From Actinomyces minihominis (GTDB taxonomy: Bacteria; Actinomycetota; Actinomycetes; Actinomycetales; Actinomycetaceae): DNA of 64,000 nucleotides. The notes under the pieces were generated by a model. That model did not search any database and was not told the origin of the DNA. It saw only the letters and a list, made by a program, of their open reading frames with translations. Shown piece after piece: positions 54,182-63,158 of this stretch. The stretch is from the NCBI RefSeq assembly GCF_900187855.1, contig NZ_FYEG01000007.1, forward strand, positions 1-64,000, read 5' to 3'. Position numbers and translations under genes: made by a program. Numbering within the stretch: position 1 is the first letter of the stretch; each line of letters starts with the position of its first letter.

Positions 54182-55429
54182 TCACAGGCTGCTGTAGGGC
54201 ACCTCCGAGTTGGCCAACTTCGCCGGATCCACCATCCGCCGGTCAGCGATCAGCCCCTTGACCTGGTCGATTACATCCCAGGTGTTGACCGGCATCACCG
54301 CCAGAAGATGATTGTCGAGGTCGAGCCAGAACGCCACAAACTCAAGGCTGTCGAGATCACCTCTGACCACCAGGCGCGTCTCAACCCCCTGGGCCACGTG
54401 TCCGATGTACTCGCACGACAGCTCATAGTTACCTTCACGGCCGTACTGGTCGGTGTAGAAGTAGGGCAGCTCTGTGTACGGGGTGGACTGCCCCAGGATT
54501 GTTGTGGCAACCGTCTTGGGCTGGTTGAGGGCGGTGGCCCAGTGTTCGACCCGAACCCGGTAACCCAGAATCGGATGGTCCTGGTTGGCGATATCCCCCA
54601 CCGCGAAGATATCCGGATCACTGGTGCGCAGCTCCGCATCCACCAGCACCCCGTTGTCGACCGCCAGCCCTGCGTCCCCTGCGAGGTCGAGCCGGGGCAC
54701 CGTGCCGATACCGATCACGATGGCGTCGGCCTCGACCACCTCCCCGTCCTCAAGGCGCACCCCGGTTGCCATCCCGTCGCAGGTTTCAATGCCGACCACC
54801 TTGACGTTCGTTCGCAAATCGACCCCGTGGCGGCGGTGCAGGTTAGCAAAGACCTCTGCCACCTCCTCACCAACCACCTGGATCAGCGGCAGCTTCCCGG
54901 CCTCCAAAATGGTGACGGCGGTCCCGGCAGTTCGTGCCACCGCCGCGACTTCAAGACCGATCCAGCCTCCACCAATCAGGACGAGGCGGCGCCCCACACC
55001 AAAGGTTGCACGAATAGCCTCTGCGTCATCGACCGTGCGCAGGTAGTGGACATTTGACGCCTCCGCCCCCTCCAGGGGTAGGTGTCGGGCCGCAGATCCG
55101 GTGGCAAGGACAAGCTTGTCGTAGGGCAAGACCTGCCCGTCGTCGAGGGCGACGGTGCGGGCCTGGATGTCAATCCCCGTGGCACGCCTGTTCTGGTGCA
55201 GGGTCACCTCGTGGGCCCCGTACCAGTCTCCCGTGTGCACCAGAGCCTTCTCGAAGGGCTCTTCGCCGGCCAGGTAGGTCTTAGATAACGGAGGCCGCTC
55301 GTAGGGCAGGTGATCTTCGCCGTCGACCAGGTCAATCGTGCCCGCGAACCCCTTCTTGCGCAGCGCTTCGGCTGTTTTCGCACCGGCCAGGCCCCCACCG
55401 ATGATGACTACTTTTTCCAGGTTGTCCAT
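54182..55429 (-). CDS. FAD-dependent NAD(P)H oxidoreductase, ferredoxin-reductase type
   Basis: A 415-residue flavoprotein. FAD-binding VVIIGGGLAGAKTAEALR (7-24), the YERPPLSK motif of BphA4-type ferredoxin reductases, NAD-binding LVLIGGGWIGLEVAAVAR and the second FAD site DPDIFAVGDIAN appear in order. It would pass electrons from NAD(P)H to a ferredoxin or rubredoxin; none is encoded alongside. ATG 55429 has AAGGAACG upstream and gives the usual family start. Length and domains are normal. Confidence 0.92.
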   Translation of the reverse strand: MDNLEKVVIIGGGLAGAKTAEALRKKGFAGTIDLVDGEDHLPYERPPLSKTYLAGEEPFEKALVHTGDWYGAHEVTLHQNRRATGIDIQARTVALDDGQVLPYDKLVLATGSAARHLPLEGAEASNVHYLRTVDDAEAIRATFGVGRRLVLIGGGWIGLEVAAVARTAGTAVTILEAGKLPLIQVVGEEVAEVFANLHRRHGVDLRTNVKVVGIETCDGMATGVRLEDGEVVEADAIVIGIGTVPRLDLAGDAGLAVDNGVLVDAELRTSDPDIFAVGDIANQDHPILGYRVRVEHWATALNQPKTVATTILGQSTPYTELPYFYTDQYGREGNYELSCEYIGHVAQGVETRLVVRGDLDSLEFVAFWLDLDNHLLAVMPVNTWDVIDQVKGLIADRRMVDPAKLANSEVPYSSL

Positions 55430-55466
55430 GGTGCTTCGTTCCTTCCGATTCCAGCCCGGTTGACAG

Positions 55467-56153
55467 TTACACCCGGGCAATCCCTGTTAGATCTAGAAAC
55501 TCCTGCCGCGAACTTGGGTCATTCCTCAGCGCTCCCAGCAGGGTTGAGGTCACGGTGCTCGTCCCCTTGGCCCTGGCTCCCCGCAGGGTCATGCAGGAAT
55601 GACTAGCGCTAATTACAACTCCGACAGCTCGCGGAGAGAGGTTCTCTTCCAGGAAGTCTGCAACCTGCTTGGTCAGGCGTTCCTGAGTCTGGGGGCTTGA
55701 GGCAAAGTGCTCAACAACCCGTGCCAACTTGGAAATTCCAACGATCCGGTCTCCGGGCAGGTAGCCAACCGCAGCCGTTCCCGCAAAGGGAAGCATGTGG
55801 TGTTCACAGAGGGACTGAACTGGAATGTCCCGTACCACCACCATCTCGTCGTAGCCCTCTTCATTGGGAAAGGTCGTCAGTTTGAAGGGGCCGGGTGAGA
55901 GCATTTCTGCCCACGCCCTCGCCATTCGTCCCGGGGTGGCACGCAGGTGTTCAGCATCCAGCGACAGTCCCAGAGCATCCAGGAACTGCCCCGCTGCCCA
56001 CTCGGCTTGAGCCAGGTCTATCTCGTCCTCAACCTCAACGCGGATTGGGTCCGCATCGGTTTCGTCCCCATCGTGAAAGTCCCACGATTGCGCCTGGCGC
56101 AGCGGCGGCACAGAGGTCACCGTCCCCAGGCGATGCGCCGTTACGTGAGTCAT
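55467..56153 (-). CDS. folE: GTP cyclohydrolase I
   Basis: A 228-residue enzyme converting GTP to 7,8-dihydroneopterin triphosphate, the entry to folate. Zinc ligands are Cys116 and His119 (SLCEHHMLPF) and Cys187 (SHSCMTLRGA). SKLARVVEHFA and QTQERLTKQVADFL are family blocks. ATG 56153 is used because AGGGG lies eight bases upstream; an upstream frame runs through the promoter gap. It is divergent from the regulator at 56246. Confidence 0.95.
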   Translation of the reverse strand: MTHVTAHRLGTVTSVPPLRQAQSWDFHDGDETDADPIRVEVEDEIDLAQAEWAAGQFLDALGLSLDAEHLRATPGRMARAWAEMLSPGPFKLTTFPNEEGYDEMVVVRDIPVQSLCEHHMLPFAGTAAVGYLPGDRIVGISKLARVVEHFASSPQTQERLTKQVADFLEENLSPRAVGVVISASHSCMTLRGARAKGTSTVTSTLLGALRNDPSSRQEFLDLTGIARV

Positions 56154-56245
56154 GACCACACCCCTAAAACCAACCTTTATTTTCTTTAGAGTCGCAGACA
56201 GATGGGGTTTAGTCAAGGTATATTTGTTTTAGAACGGAGTTGATC
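56154..56245. promoter_or_regulatory. Divergent promoter with inverted repeat
   Basis: An AT-rich 92-base gap between folE and the regulator. CTAAAACCAA (56164-56173) is inverted as TTTGTTTTAG (56223-56232), one near each gene. On the minus strand TTGACT near 56215 could be a -35 element for folE. TATATT near 56221 could be the -10 for the regulator. Control of both genes by the regulator is inferred. Confidence 0.4.
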
Positions 56246-56905
56246 ATGAACTACGCACTGCCGCAGGAAAACCTTGACGATCTGGGTCTGCTCAACGACC
56301 TAGCCCGGCGGCGCGTCTACGAGTTCATCACGCACCACCGCAAGCCCGTTTCACGGAAGCAGGTGGCAAAGGGGGTTGAGATCAGCCGCAACCTGGCCGC
56401 CTACCACCTCGATAAACTTGCCGAGGCCGGTCTGCTTGAAGTCTCCTTCGCCCGGACCAACGGACGTGGCGGCCCCGGGGCGGGCCGACCGGAAAAGCTC
56501 TACAAGCGCAGCGCCCGCGAGATTTCCTTCAGCATTCCCCCGCGCAACTACGACCTCCTCGCCAGTATTTTTGCCACCGCGGTGGAAAAGACCCCGACGC
56601 CTGGCTTCCGCGACATTCTGAGTACTGCGGCAACAGAGCAGGGAGAGTTGCTTGGTTCCCAATTCGCCACAGTTCAGGTCGCCCTCACCGCCGCAGGTTA
56701 CGAACCCGCGATGGGAGAGGACGGACGCACCGTCCTCCACAACTGCCCCTTCCACAGCGTGGTGCAGGACCACACCGAACTTGTCTGCACCCTGAACTGC
56801 GCGTTTATCGAGGGCGTTCTGGCCGGAGCGGGCGAAGACCCCGCCCGGGCCGAACTAGCCCCCCACGAAAACCACTGCTGCGTGGTCATCAACCCGCCCT
56901 CCTAG
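56246..56905 (+). CDS. SufR-like winged-helix regulator with cysteine cluster
   Basis: A 219-residue regulator. A DeoR/ArsR-type winged helix fills ~12-90 (RRRVYEFITHHRKPVSRKQV, ISRNLAAYHLDKLAEAGLLE). The C-terminal domain has Cys167 (NCPF), Cys181 and Cys185 (VCTLNCAFIEGVL) and Cys211-212 (HENHCC), the arrangement of SufR-like iron-sulfur or metal-sensing regulators. ATG 56246 follows ACGGAG. It heads the reductase-folP2 operon (13 bases to the next gene) and is divergent from folE, so it likely controls these pterin genes. Confidence 0.85.
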   Translation: MNYALPQENLDDLGLLNDLARRRVYEFITHHRKPVSRKQVAKGVEISRNLAAYHLDKLAEAGLLEVSFARTNGRGGPGAGRPEKLYKRSAREISFSIPPRNYDLLASIFATAVEKTPTPGFRDILSTAATEQGELLGSQFATVQVALTAAGYEPAMGEDGRTVLHNCPFHSVVQDHTELVCTLNCAFIEGVLAGAGEDPARAELAPHENHCCVVINPPS

Positions 56906-56918
56906 TCCAGGAGTTCCC

Positions 56919-57701
56919 ATGAGCAACACCATCGACGAAGTCTGGCCCACCCAGCGAACCGAGTTGAATGATGCCGACCTCCTCGGCCTCTATGAACCTC
57001 CCACCACCCCGTGGTTGCGCATGGGTTTCATCTCCAGTCTTGACGGGGCCGCCACCCGCAACCGACATTCCGGCGGCCTGGGAGATGCTTCCGATCAGCG
57101 CATTCTGCACCTGCTGCGCCGCTGGGCCGATGTCGTCCTCGTCGGGGCTGGGACCGCAAGAACCGAGGGTTACGGGGCCATGTGGCTATCAGCCGAGGCC
57201 GCTCACTGGCGTGAAAACCTTGGCCTCCATCCCCACCCCGCCTTCGCCCTCGTCACCCGGCACCTCGACCTCGACCCCACTTCGCCGATCTTCAGAAGTG
57301 CCCCACGACCCCCGCTGATTTACACGGTCGAGGACGCCCCTGCTGAGCAGCGCACGAAATTGGAAGAAGTCGCCACCGTCATCACCGCGGGGCCGGACAG
57401 CGTCGAGCCTGCCATGGTCCGAGCCGACCTCATCCAGCGCGGGCTGAAACGCATTCACTGCGAGGGCGGCCCCTCCCTCTTCGGTACCTTCATCACCGCC
57501 GGCCTAGTTGACGAACTGTGTCTGACCGTTGCTCCCTCGCTGGAGGGCGGCGATGCTCCCCGAATCTCCCACCATCCGGAAACCACCACCCCGGAGTACC
57601 TGGAGCTAGCGGGAATCCTTCGCAGTGGAAGCGAACTGTTCCTGCGCTACCGCAAGGACGCATCCCTAAAAGACAAAGAAGTCGAGAACAGAAATGCTTA
57701 G
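56919..57701 (+). CDS. RibD C-terminal/dihydrofolate-reductase-like protein
   Basis: A 260-residue reductase of the RibD C-terminal fold, which shares its core with dihydrofolate reductase. The features are WLRMGFISSLDGAATRN at the start of the fold, DVVLVGAGTARTEGYG, and IHCEGGPSLFGTFITAGLVD, the NADPH-binding G-G block. No deaminase domain is present. Some actinobacterial relatives can reduce dihydrofolate, and placement between a SufR-like regulator and folP2 makes a pterin substrate attractive; this is inference. AGGAG precedes the ATG, and the stop overlaps folP2 by 8 bases. Confidence 0.88.
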   Translation: MSNTIDEVWPTQRTELNDADLLGLYEPPTTPWLRMGFISSLDGAATRNRHSGGLGDASDQRILHLLRRWADVVLVGAGTARTEGYGAMWLSAEAAHWRENLGLHPHPAFALVTRHLDLDPTSPIFRSAPRPPLIYTVEDAPAEQRTKLEEVATVITAGPDSVEPAMVRADLIQRGLKRIHCEGGPSLFGTFITAGLVDELCLTVAPSLEGGDAPRISHHPETTTPEYLELAGILRSGSELFLRYRKDASLKDKEVENRNA

Positions 57702-58575
57702 CAAACACGCCATTGGAAAGAGAACCTTCGACTTCAGTCGGCAGATTGCGATCATGGCCGTCATCAACCGCACCCCGGATTCCTTCTTCGACCAGGGCAG
57801 CACCTTCGCCCTGGACCGGGCCGTGGAAGCCTCCATCAAGGCGGCGCGGCAGGGTGCCGACTGGGTCGACATCGGCGGGGTGCCCTTCGGGCGGGGACCG
57901 CACGTCTCGGTCACCGAAGAGGTCGACCGGGTTGTGCCCGTGGTTCAGGCCATCTCTGAAGCCACCGATATTGTCATTTCAGTCGACACCAACAGGGCAG
58001 CGGTCGCTGCGGAGGCACTGCGAGCCGGAGCCCACGTCATCAACGACACCAGCGGCCTCGGCGACCCGGAGATGGCTGGGGTCCTCGCCCGCAGCGGAGC
58101 TCACGTCGTCCTCACCCACAGTGTCGGACCACCCCGGGTAGAGAAGCCGGCAGCCCACTTCGAGGACGTTGTGCGCTCGATTTACGACTTCTTCCAGGAC
58201 CGCATTGCCCGCGCTGAAGCCGCGGGGGTCACGCGAAACCACATCATTCTTGACCCCGGGCACGACCTCGACAAGAACACCCTGCACACGCTTGAGCTAA
58301 CGCGGCGCTTGGAGGAGTTCACGGACTTTGGCCTGCCGCTGCTGGTGGCCGTCTCTAACAAAGACTTTATCGGCGAGGCGCTGGATCGAGAGAAACAGGA
58401 CCGACTGATCGGCTCTATCACGGCGATGGTGGCCTGCATCGATCGGGGCGCACGGATCGTCCGCATGCACGACGTTCCTGCAACTCGTGATGCCGTGGTG
58501 ATGATGGAGGCAATCTTGGGCTGGCGCCCCCCGGTGCGACTGGTTCACAACACGCATCCGACACACAACGTCTAG
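57694..58575 (+). CDS. folP2: Dihydropteroate synthase-like protein (FolP2 type)
   Basis: A 293-residue TIM-barrel protein. AVINRTPDSFFDQG matches the DHPS pterin loop, and SVDTNRAAVAAEAL and INDTSG match the second block. The DVGGESTRPG loop of true FolP is replaced by DIGGVPFGRG, as in the mycobacterial FolP2 paralogue, and LDPGHDLDKNTLH follows it too. FolP2 of mycobacteria is reported to lack dihydropteroate synthase activity, so the reaction here is uncertain. It overlaps the reductase gene and closes the operon. Confidence 0.9.
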   Translation: MLSKHAIGKRTFDFSRQIAIMAVINRTPDSFFDQGSTFALDRAVEASIKAARQGADWVDIGGVPFGRGPHVSVTEEVDRVVPVVQAISEATDIVISVDTNRAAVAAEALRAGAHVINDTSGLGDPEMAGVLARSGAHVVLTHSVGPPRVEKPAAHFEDVVRSIYDFFQDRIARAEAAGVTRNHIILDPGHDLDKNTLHTLELTRRLEEFTDFGLPLLVAVSNKDFIGEALDREKQDRLIGSITAMVACIDRGARIVRMHDVPATRDAVVMMEAILGWRPPVRLVHNTHPTHNV

Positions 58576-58632
58576 GGGCGAACTAAGATAGTTCCAATCC
58601 ATTTCAAGGCAACGTAGCCAGGAGTCCACCCC

Positions 58633-61362
58633 GTGTCGGTCAAAGATTCAGAGTCGAAGTTTCATGACGCTTATCGAAGTGTGTTCCGCTTTGGCCTGAA
58701 CGGGGGTGAAACAGTTGCCTCCGTGGCTGATGCTTTCGTCCGGGACTGGCTCGCCACCCGGAAGAAGGGGGTGGCCCGTAACGCCCTCGACCGTTGGGAC
58801 GGGCGTGCGCCGACCTCTCTCCCCGGCGGTACCAAGATCAACTTCTTCTCATTCGAGGACGAACGAAGCGGTGACTGTGCGGTGCGCTACCGGATTACGG
58901 ATCCTGCAGATGAGGGCGAGTACCGCGTCACCGTATCAGCCCTGTCGGATCGAAGTGTAAGGGGTGAGCACGGCGTTTCTTTCGTGATTGAGATGGCACG
59001 AAACGTCGGCGAAGCTTCCACTCATAGAATCAATCCCCCGCGCATTGTCGGGCAGATACTCGATGATCGCCGGGTGTTTGACGGGCGGACCCGCCTGCAG
59101 GGTCGTCCTCGAACCATCCGTAACCAGGATGTTGAAGAACTCGTCGAAGCGATTGCCGATCCTGACCGCCAGGTCGCTGTCGTCCTAGCAACCTCACTGG
59201 CACCCGAGGTTGACGAGAAGTGGCGCGTCATCGTCGGCGAACTCACCAAGGACACCGTTGGAACTGCCGCGGTCTTCGTGGTGGCAGCCAATGCGGTTGA
59301 GGAACTGAACGAAGCTCTACCGGAGGGCCTGCGGACCAAACTCGGAAACATTCGCACCATCGCCCCGCGCGTTAACTTTGAAAACCCTGACGTTCGTCGC
59401 CACCCCGTCCTTGATGCCGCTGAAGTCGCTGAGGCACTCAACGACCGCGGTCTTCCCACGGATCTAGCGAGTGCCCGCTTCGCAGTCCTGCCCCGCCAGC
59501 TTCTCCTTGACGCCCCCATTCCCCCTACGGTTCGACGCGGCATGTCGCTGCTGGGGAAAGAGGAACGCCGCTCCCTCGTCTCTCTTCAGGTTGAGGAGAG
59601 TGTTGAAGGCCTTGTACAGCAGGCTTCCCAGGGCGCTGCGTCATCAGGGGGCAGCACCGCCATGACGGCGACACTGTTGCCGACTCCGATCCACAAGTTT
59701 CCCCGTCGCAGTGAGCACCATGCCCGAGATAAGGAGGTCGGCGGGTTCTGGAGAAACTTCTACAACCTTGTGTCACGCTGGCTGGGACGTGACGAAGGCT
59801 CCGTCACCGAGGGGTCAATCGAAGAGGATCTCAAGGCGCTTGACCTTCGCATTGTGCACGACCGGCAGGAAATTGCGGTGCACGAGAAGTTCCTTTCGCA
59901 AGCTGAAGCTGACCGAGATGCCCTTGAGGTGAGGATTGCAGAACTGGGTGAAGAGGTCGAGTCTCTTCATGCCCAACTGGAGGCCGCCCACGAAGAACGC
60001 CACGAAGCCCTTACCGAGCTCGCCTCACTTCGCCAAGCAAGCGTTGCGGGACAGGTGCCAGCAACCGCACCTTCGGCCGTAGAAACTTCAGGAAGTAACG
60101 GTTACAACCTCTCTTCCCTAGAGGCCAAGGTTTCCCAGGTGACCCCGACACCTTCGCCCGCCGAAGAGGAGCAACCTAGCCTGCGCCAACCACGCCAACG
60201 AAACGTTGATGCCATTGCTGAGGTACGACGTGGCCTAGATCTACTTGCGGTGCGACTTGACCCGATCATTCAAAGAACCATGACGCCCCTAGTCGGTCAG
60301 ATTGAATGGACCGATGTTCTCGTTGCGCTGGACGATAAAGCTGGACGAAGCTTCAAAACCTACAATCGCAAGGATCCCGCGGCCCAGCTCGCCATGCTGA
60401 CCCAGCGTCTCGGTGCCCATGGGTTCCCCTTCGAAGTTGATCGCAGCCGATCCGTTTCGTCGATCGCCCAGCAGCTTCGGATCCTCCGCAACGACTCGGC
60501 TCACTATCGTGAACTCGAAGATGAGGACGGGTTCCGCGTGCACGACCTCATCGTCCAGTTGCTAAAACTACTCAATGATTCCGATGGTTCCCTACAGGCG
60601 TTGGCGATGCGCGAGCAGGTCGCTGAGAAACTGTGGGCCTTCCAACCGATGGATATTCTGACTGAGGTTAACGTGCCACCGGTTGAAGAGGTCGCGCCCG
60701 CGCTGGTGGCAACCAGACCGGCCGCAGCGGAAGGACAGCAGGCGCTACCAGTCGCAACACACGACATGCTTGCAATCGATCTGCCCCAGAGCACCCTCTT
60801 CGACACGTCTGAAATTGATGCTCCCATTCTCGGGCAGACCCACCTGGAGTACGAACCGTGGCAGACCCTCGGCCTGCATGACCCGGTCCTTCTCGACAGC
60901 CTGTGGCGCACCACCATCAAAGAGAAGGTCCGTGGTGTCGCAGAGCAGATTGCCGAAGTCGAAGGACCGGTATCTCTCAACCGGCTTCTCACCCTAACGG
61001 GCAAAGAGTTTGGTTTTCAAAGGCTTCACTCCGACCGCAAGAAGAGGCTGGAGAAAGAGATTAAGGCTGCCAACCTTCTCCTCGATGCGGATGACTTCGT
61101 CTGGCCGGAGGGTATCGATCCGGAGAACTGGGAGCAGTTCCGTCCCAGCCCGCCAGAGGCCCAGAGGGACTTCGTGTCCATCAGCCCCGTGGAAATCCGC
61201 AATGCAGCGCGGTTCGTCCTCGACAGCAACGAAGACATGGATGAAGACGGTTTCGAACTGGCGGTTCTAGAAGTCTTCGGTTGCAAGCGGCGCACGGAGG
61301 GCGTGCGGGCACATCTGAGGAAAGGTCTCGACCTACTGGAGGAGCATACTCCCAGCGACTGA
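58633..61362 (+). CDS. HEPN-DUF3320 protein, candidate defence effector
   Basis: A 909-residue protein with no membrane segment. Residues 1-~330 are an alpha/beta domain I do not recognise (VAVVLATSLAP, AAVFVVAANAVEEL). A basic Trp-containing linker (~360-390) leads to a coiled coil (~395-468). Residues ~525-650 look like a Swt1-type HEPN domain with RNDSAH (Arg619 to His624), the R-x4-H ribonuclease motif. Residues ~755-900 resemble DUF3320 (VRGVAEQIAEVEGPVSLNRL; DDFVWPEGIDPENWEQF). GTG 58633 has AGGAG upstream. Such combinations occur in conflict systems, so RNA-cleaving defence is inferred. Confidence 0.8.
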   Translation: MSVKDSESKFHDAYRSVFRFGLNGGETVASVADAFVRDWLATRKKGVARNALDRWDGRAPTSLPGGTKINFFSFEDERSGDCAVRYRITDPADEGEYRVTVSALSDRSVRGEHGVSFVIEMARNVGEASTHRINPPRIVGQILDDRRVFDGRTRLQGRPRTIRNQDVEELVEAIADPDRQVAVVLATSLAPEVDEKWRVIVGELTKDTVGTAAVFVVAANAVEELNEALPEGLRTKLGNIRTIAPRVNFENPDVRRHPVLDAAEVAEALNDRGLPTDLASARFAVLPRQLLLDAPIPPTVRRGMSLLGKEERRSLVSLQVEESVEGLVQQASQGAASSGGSTAMTATLLPTPIHKFPRRSEHHARDKEVGGFWRNFYNLVSRWLGRDEGSVTEGSIEEDLKALDLRIVHDRQEIAVHEKFLSQAEADRDALEVRIAELGEEVESLHAQLEAAHEERHEALTELASLRQASVAGQVPATAPSAVETSGSNGYNLSSLEAKVSQVTPTPSPAEEEQPSLRQPRQRNVDAIAEVRRGLDLLAVRLDPIIQRTMTPLVGQIEWTDVLVALDDKAGRSFKTYNRKDPAAQLAMLTQRLGAHGFPFEVDRSRSVSSIAQQLRILRNDSAHYRELEDEDGFRVHDLIVQLLKLLNDSDGSLQALAMREQVAEKLWAFQPMDILTEVNVPPVEEVAPALVATRPAAAEGQQALPVATHDMLAIDLPQSTLFDTSEIDAPILGQTHLEYEPWQTLGLHDPVLLDSLWRTTIKEKVRGVAEQIAEVEGPVSLNRLLTLTGKEFGFQRLHSDRKKRLEKEIKAANLLLDADDFVWPEGIDPENWEQFRPSPPEAQRDFVSISPVEIRNAARFVLDSNEDMDEDGFELAVLEVFGCKRRTEGVRAHLRKGLDLLEEHTPSD

Positions 61363-61522
61363 AGCGGCCTCAGACACCCTACCGCCTCACAGCAAGGTCC
61401 TGACTCGTATTGTCAACCTGTGGATGGAGTAGAAACGTTACCCAAAAGGCCCAGGCCTTGGGGGGATAATGTCGATCAGGCCACAGATCAATGCTGGAGG
61501 CCGCTCTGCAGAAAGGGTTTCC

Positions 61523-62482
61523 ATGGCTGATCAAGCAAACCGCGTGACGTTCGAAAACTTCGCCAAGGTTGAGACTGCTCGCATGTTCGCGGGCATCACC
61601 GCGACAGCAGGGGGATCCAATGTCTGGTCCCACAACCGCACCCCCACCCCGATCGACCAGCAGACCATCATCCGCATGAACCGGGACACGCTCTATAGCT
61701 CGGCAATCATTGATGTTTCACAGGGGGCGACAATCACGATTCCCGATGCGGGTGACCGGTACTTCTCGGTCATGTTGGTGAATGAGGATCACTACATCAA
61801 CCAGATTCTGCACGCGGCGGGAACCTATGAACTTAGTGCAGATCAGCTCGGCAGTGACTTCGTCCTTGCTGCAGCGCGGGTGCTGGTGGATCCCGAGGAT
61901 CCGGCGGATGTCGCCGAGGTCAATGCCCTGCAAGACCAGTTAGCACTCACCTCTCATGCGGGTGGACAGTTCAAACTGATGGACTACGACGAAGAATCAT
62001 TCGCAACCACCCGCAATGCCGTCCTCGAACTGGCGAAGGGCCTGGGCGGAGTGGAGAGAACATTCGGGAAGAAGGGTGAGGTCGACCCGATCCGCCACCT
62101 GCTGGGCACAGCCTCCGGATGGGGCGGCCTGCCAGAGACTGAGGCCTACTACATCAACGTCGACCCCCAACTTCCCGTCGGTGAGTACACCTTGACCGTG
62201 GGTGACGTGCCCGTTGATGGGTTTTGGTCCATCTCGCTGTACAACGCCGAAGGCTATTTCGCCGAGAATGAGGCCGGCGCATACAGCATCAACAACATCA
62301 CCGGGGTGCCGAATGAGGATGGCACCATCACGGTGAGATTTGGTGGCGACCCGCGCAAACCCAACACCCTGCCCATCATGGAGGGGTGGAACTATCTGGT
62401 GCGGCTCTACCGTCCTCGTCCCGAAGTGCTGGACGGAACCTGGACTTTCCCAACCATCGATTCCCCGGTTGCTGTCAAATGA
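61523..62482 (+). CDS. DUF1254/DUF1214 protein
   Basis: A 319-residue protein. The DUF1254 part has NVWSHNRTPTPIDQQTIIRM and NRDTLYSSAIIDVS; the DUF1214 part has GWGGLPETEAYYI, VPVDGFWSISLYNAEGYF and NNITGVPNEDGTITVRFGG. No signal peptide is seen, although many relatives are secreted. Function unknown. ATG 61523 follows AAAGGG; an upstream frame lacks a site. It is alone, flanked by the HEPN gene and gene debris. Confidence 0.88.
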   Translation: MADQANRVTFENFAKVETARMFAGITATAGGSNVWSHNRTPTPIDQQTIIRMNRDTLYSSAIIDVSQGATITIPDAGDRYFSVMLVNEDHYINQILHAAGTYELSADQLGSDFVLAAARVLVDPEDPADVAEVNALQDQLALTSHAGGQFKLMDYDEESFATTRNAVLELAKGLGGVERTFGKKGEVDPIRHLLGTASGWGGLPETEAYYINVDPQLPVGEYTLTVGDVPVDGFWSISLYNAEGYFAENEAGAYSINNITGVPNEDGTITVRFGGDPRKPNTLPIMEGWNYLVRLYRPRPEVLDGTWTFPTIDSPVAVK

Positions 62483-62660
62483 GGGGTAAACTACTGCTGC
62501 TCGCTTAGCAGCATCTTTGATGGCTGACTCCGCGGTGGTGATCCGCCACAGAAGTGTGCGAAGTGTTGCTAGTTCACCAGGCTTATAGCTTGCAAGGGCG
62601 TGCTCGACCGCGCGATCTCGGTCAAAGAGGGTCTGGGCTAGTCTTTCTTCAAACGATTGA
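62470..62660 (-). pseudogene. C-terminal remnant of an unidentified gene
   Basis: A minus-strand frame here reads SFEERLAQTLFDRDRAVEHA, then YKPGELATLRTLLWRITTAE, amphipathic helices reminiscent of a MarR-type regulator C-terminus. No DNA-binding part or start lies ahead; the upstream side runs into the DsbA fragment. It is probably a broken gene end. Confidence 0.3.
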
Positions 62661-62676
62661 AAGAAAGAAATCTGAC

Positions 62677-62915
62677 TTGAAGATTGAACTGTGGGAAGAC
62701 ATTGTCTGTTCCTGGTGCGGCATCGCAAACGAACGAATGAACGAAGCACTACGACGCTTCGGCCGTGAAGACGAGGTGGACTTTGCCCATCGTTCATTCC
62801 GACTGATTGATGATCTGCCCGAAGGTGAGTCCGTGAACTTCACCGAGTACATGATGGCCCAGCGGGGACTCCCGATCGAACAGGTCGAGCAGATGGCTGC
62901 CCCACTTCGCTTCCG
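62677..62915 (+). pseudogene. DsbA/FrnE-family oxidoreductase, truncated
   Basis: From TTG 62677 the frame gives KIELWEDIVCSWCGIANERM, the opening of FrnE-like DsbA proteins with active-site CSWC, then HRSFRLIDDLPEG and NFTEYMMAQRGLP, which fit the family. Family similarity stops near MAAPLR (~62910), after about 80 of the expected ~210 residues; the following sequence is unrelated. The gene has lost its C-terminal two thirds by deletion or recombination. Confidence 0.75.
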
Positions 62916-63117
62916 CTGCGCACAAGACAACAGTAGGACGGTCGGCGCACGCCACTCAACGAGGAGTGCCCACGAAGCAACATGTTCTAGCTTCTGTCTC
63001 GGATCCGTGGTGGTAGCGGATACAGAGTCTCGTCCGGCCAGGCGTATGCACCGGATCGAGGTGTTGGTGCCGCAAGAACCGAGTCACATCTTCCGCTCCG
63101 CGGCGAACTTCACTAGC
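62916..63117. other. Non-coding scar downstream of the DsbA fragment
   Basis: No supported gene. Codon use and frames are unlike those of neighbours, and the stretch joins a broken gene to the peptide-kinase unit, consistent with a recombination junction. Confidence 0.4.
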
Positions 63118-63158
63118 AAGGAGGACGAGACAATATGTCCGTCTCTCCAATATTATGA
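63118..63158 (+). promoter_or_regulatory. Strong ribosome site with 7-codon mini-ORF
   Basis: AAGGAGG (63118-63124) is the best ribosome site in this region and sits 10 bases before ATG 63135, which encodes only MSVSPIL before TGA. That stop overlaps the next ATG (63155) as ATGA, so a short leader could couple translation to the peptide gene. Confidence 0.5.

Noticed and set aside
61997-62797. 266-codon minus-strand frame
   Set aside because: Most of it is antisense to the DUF1254 gene; only the 62470-62660 part looks protein-like and is kept as a remnant.
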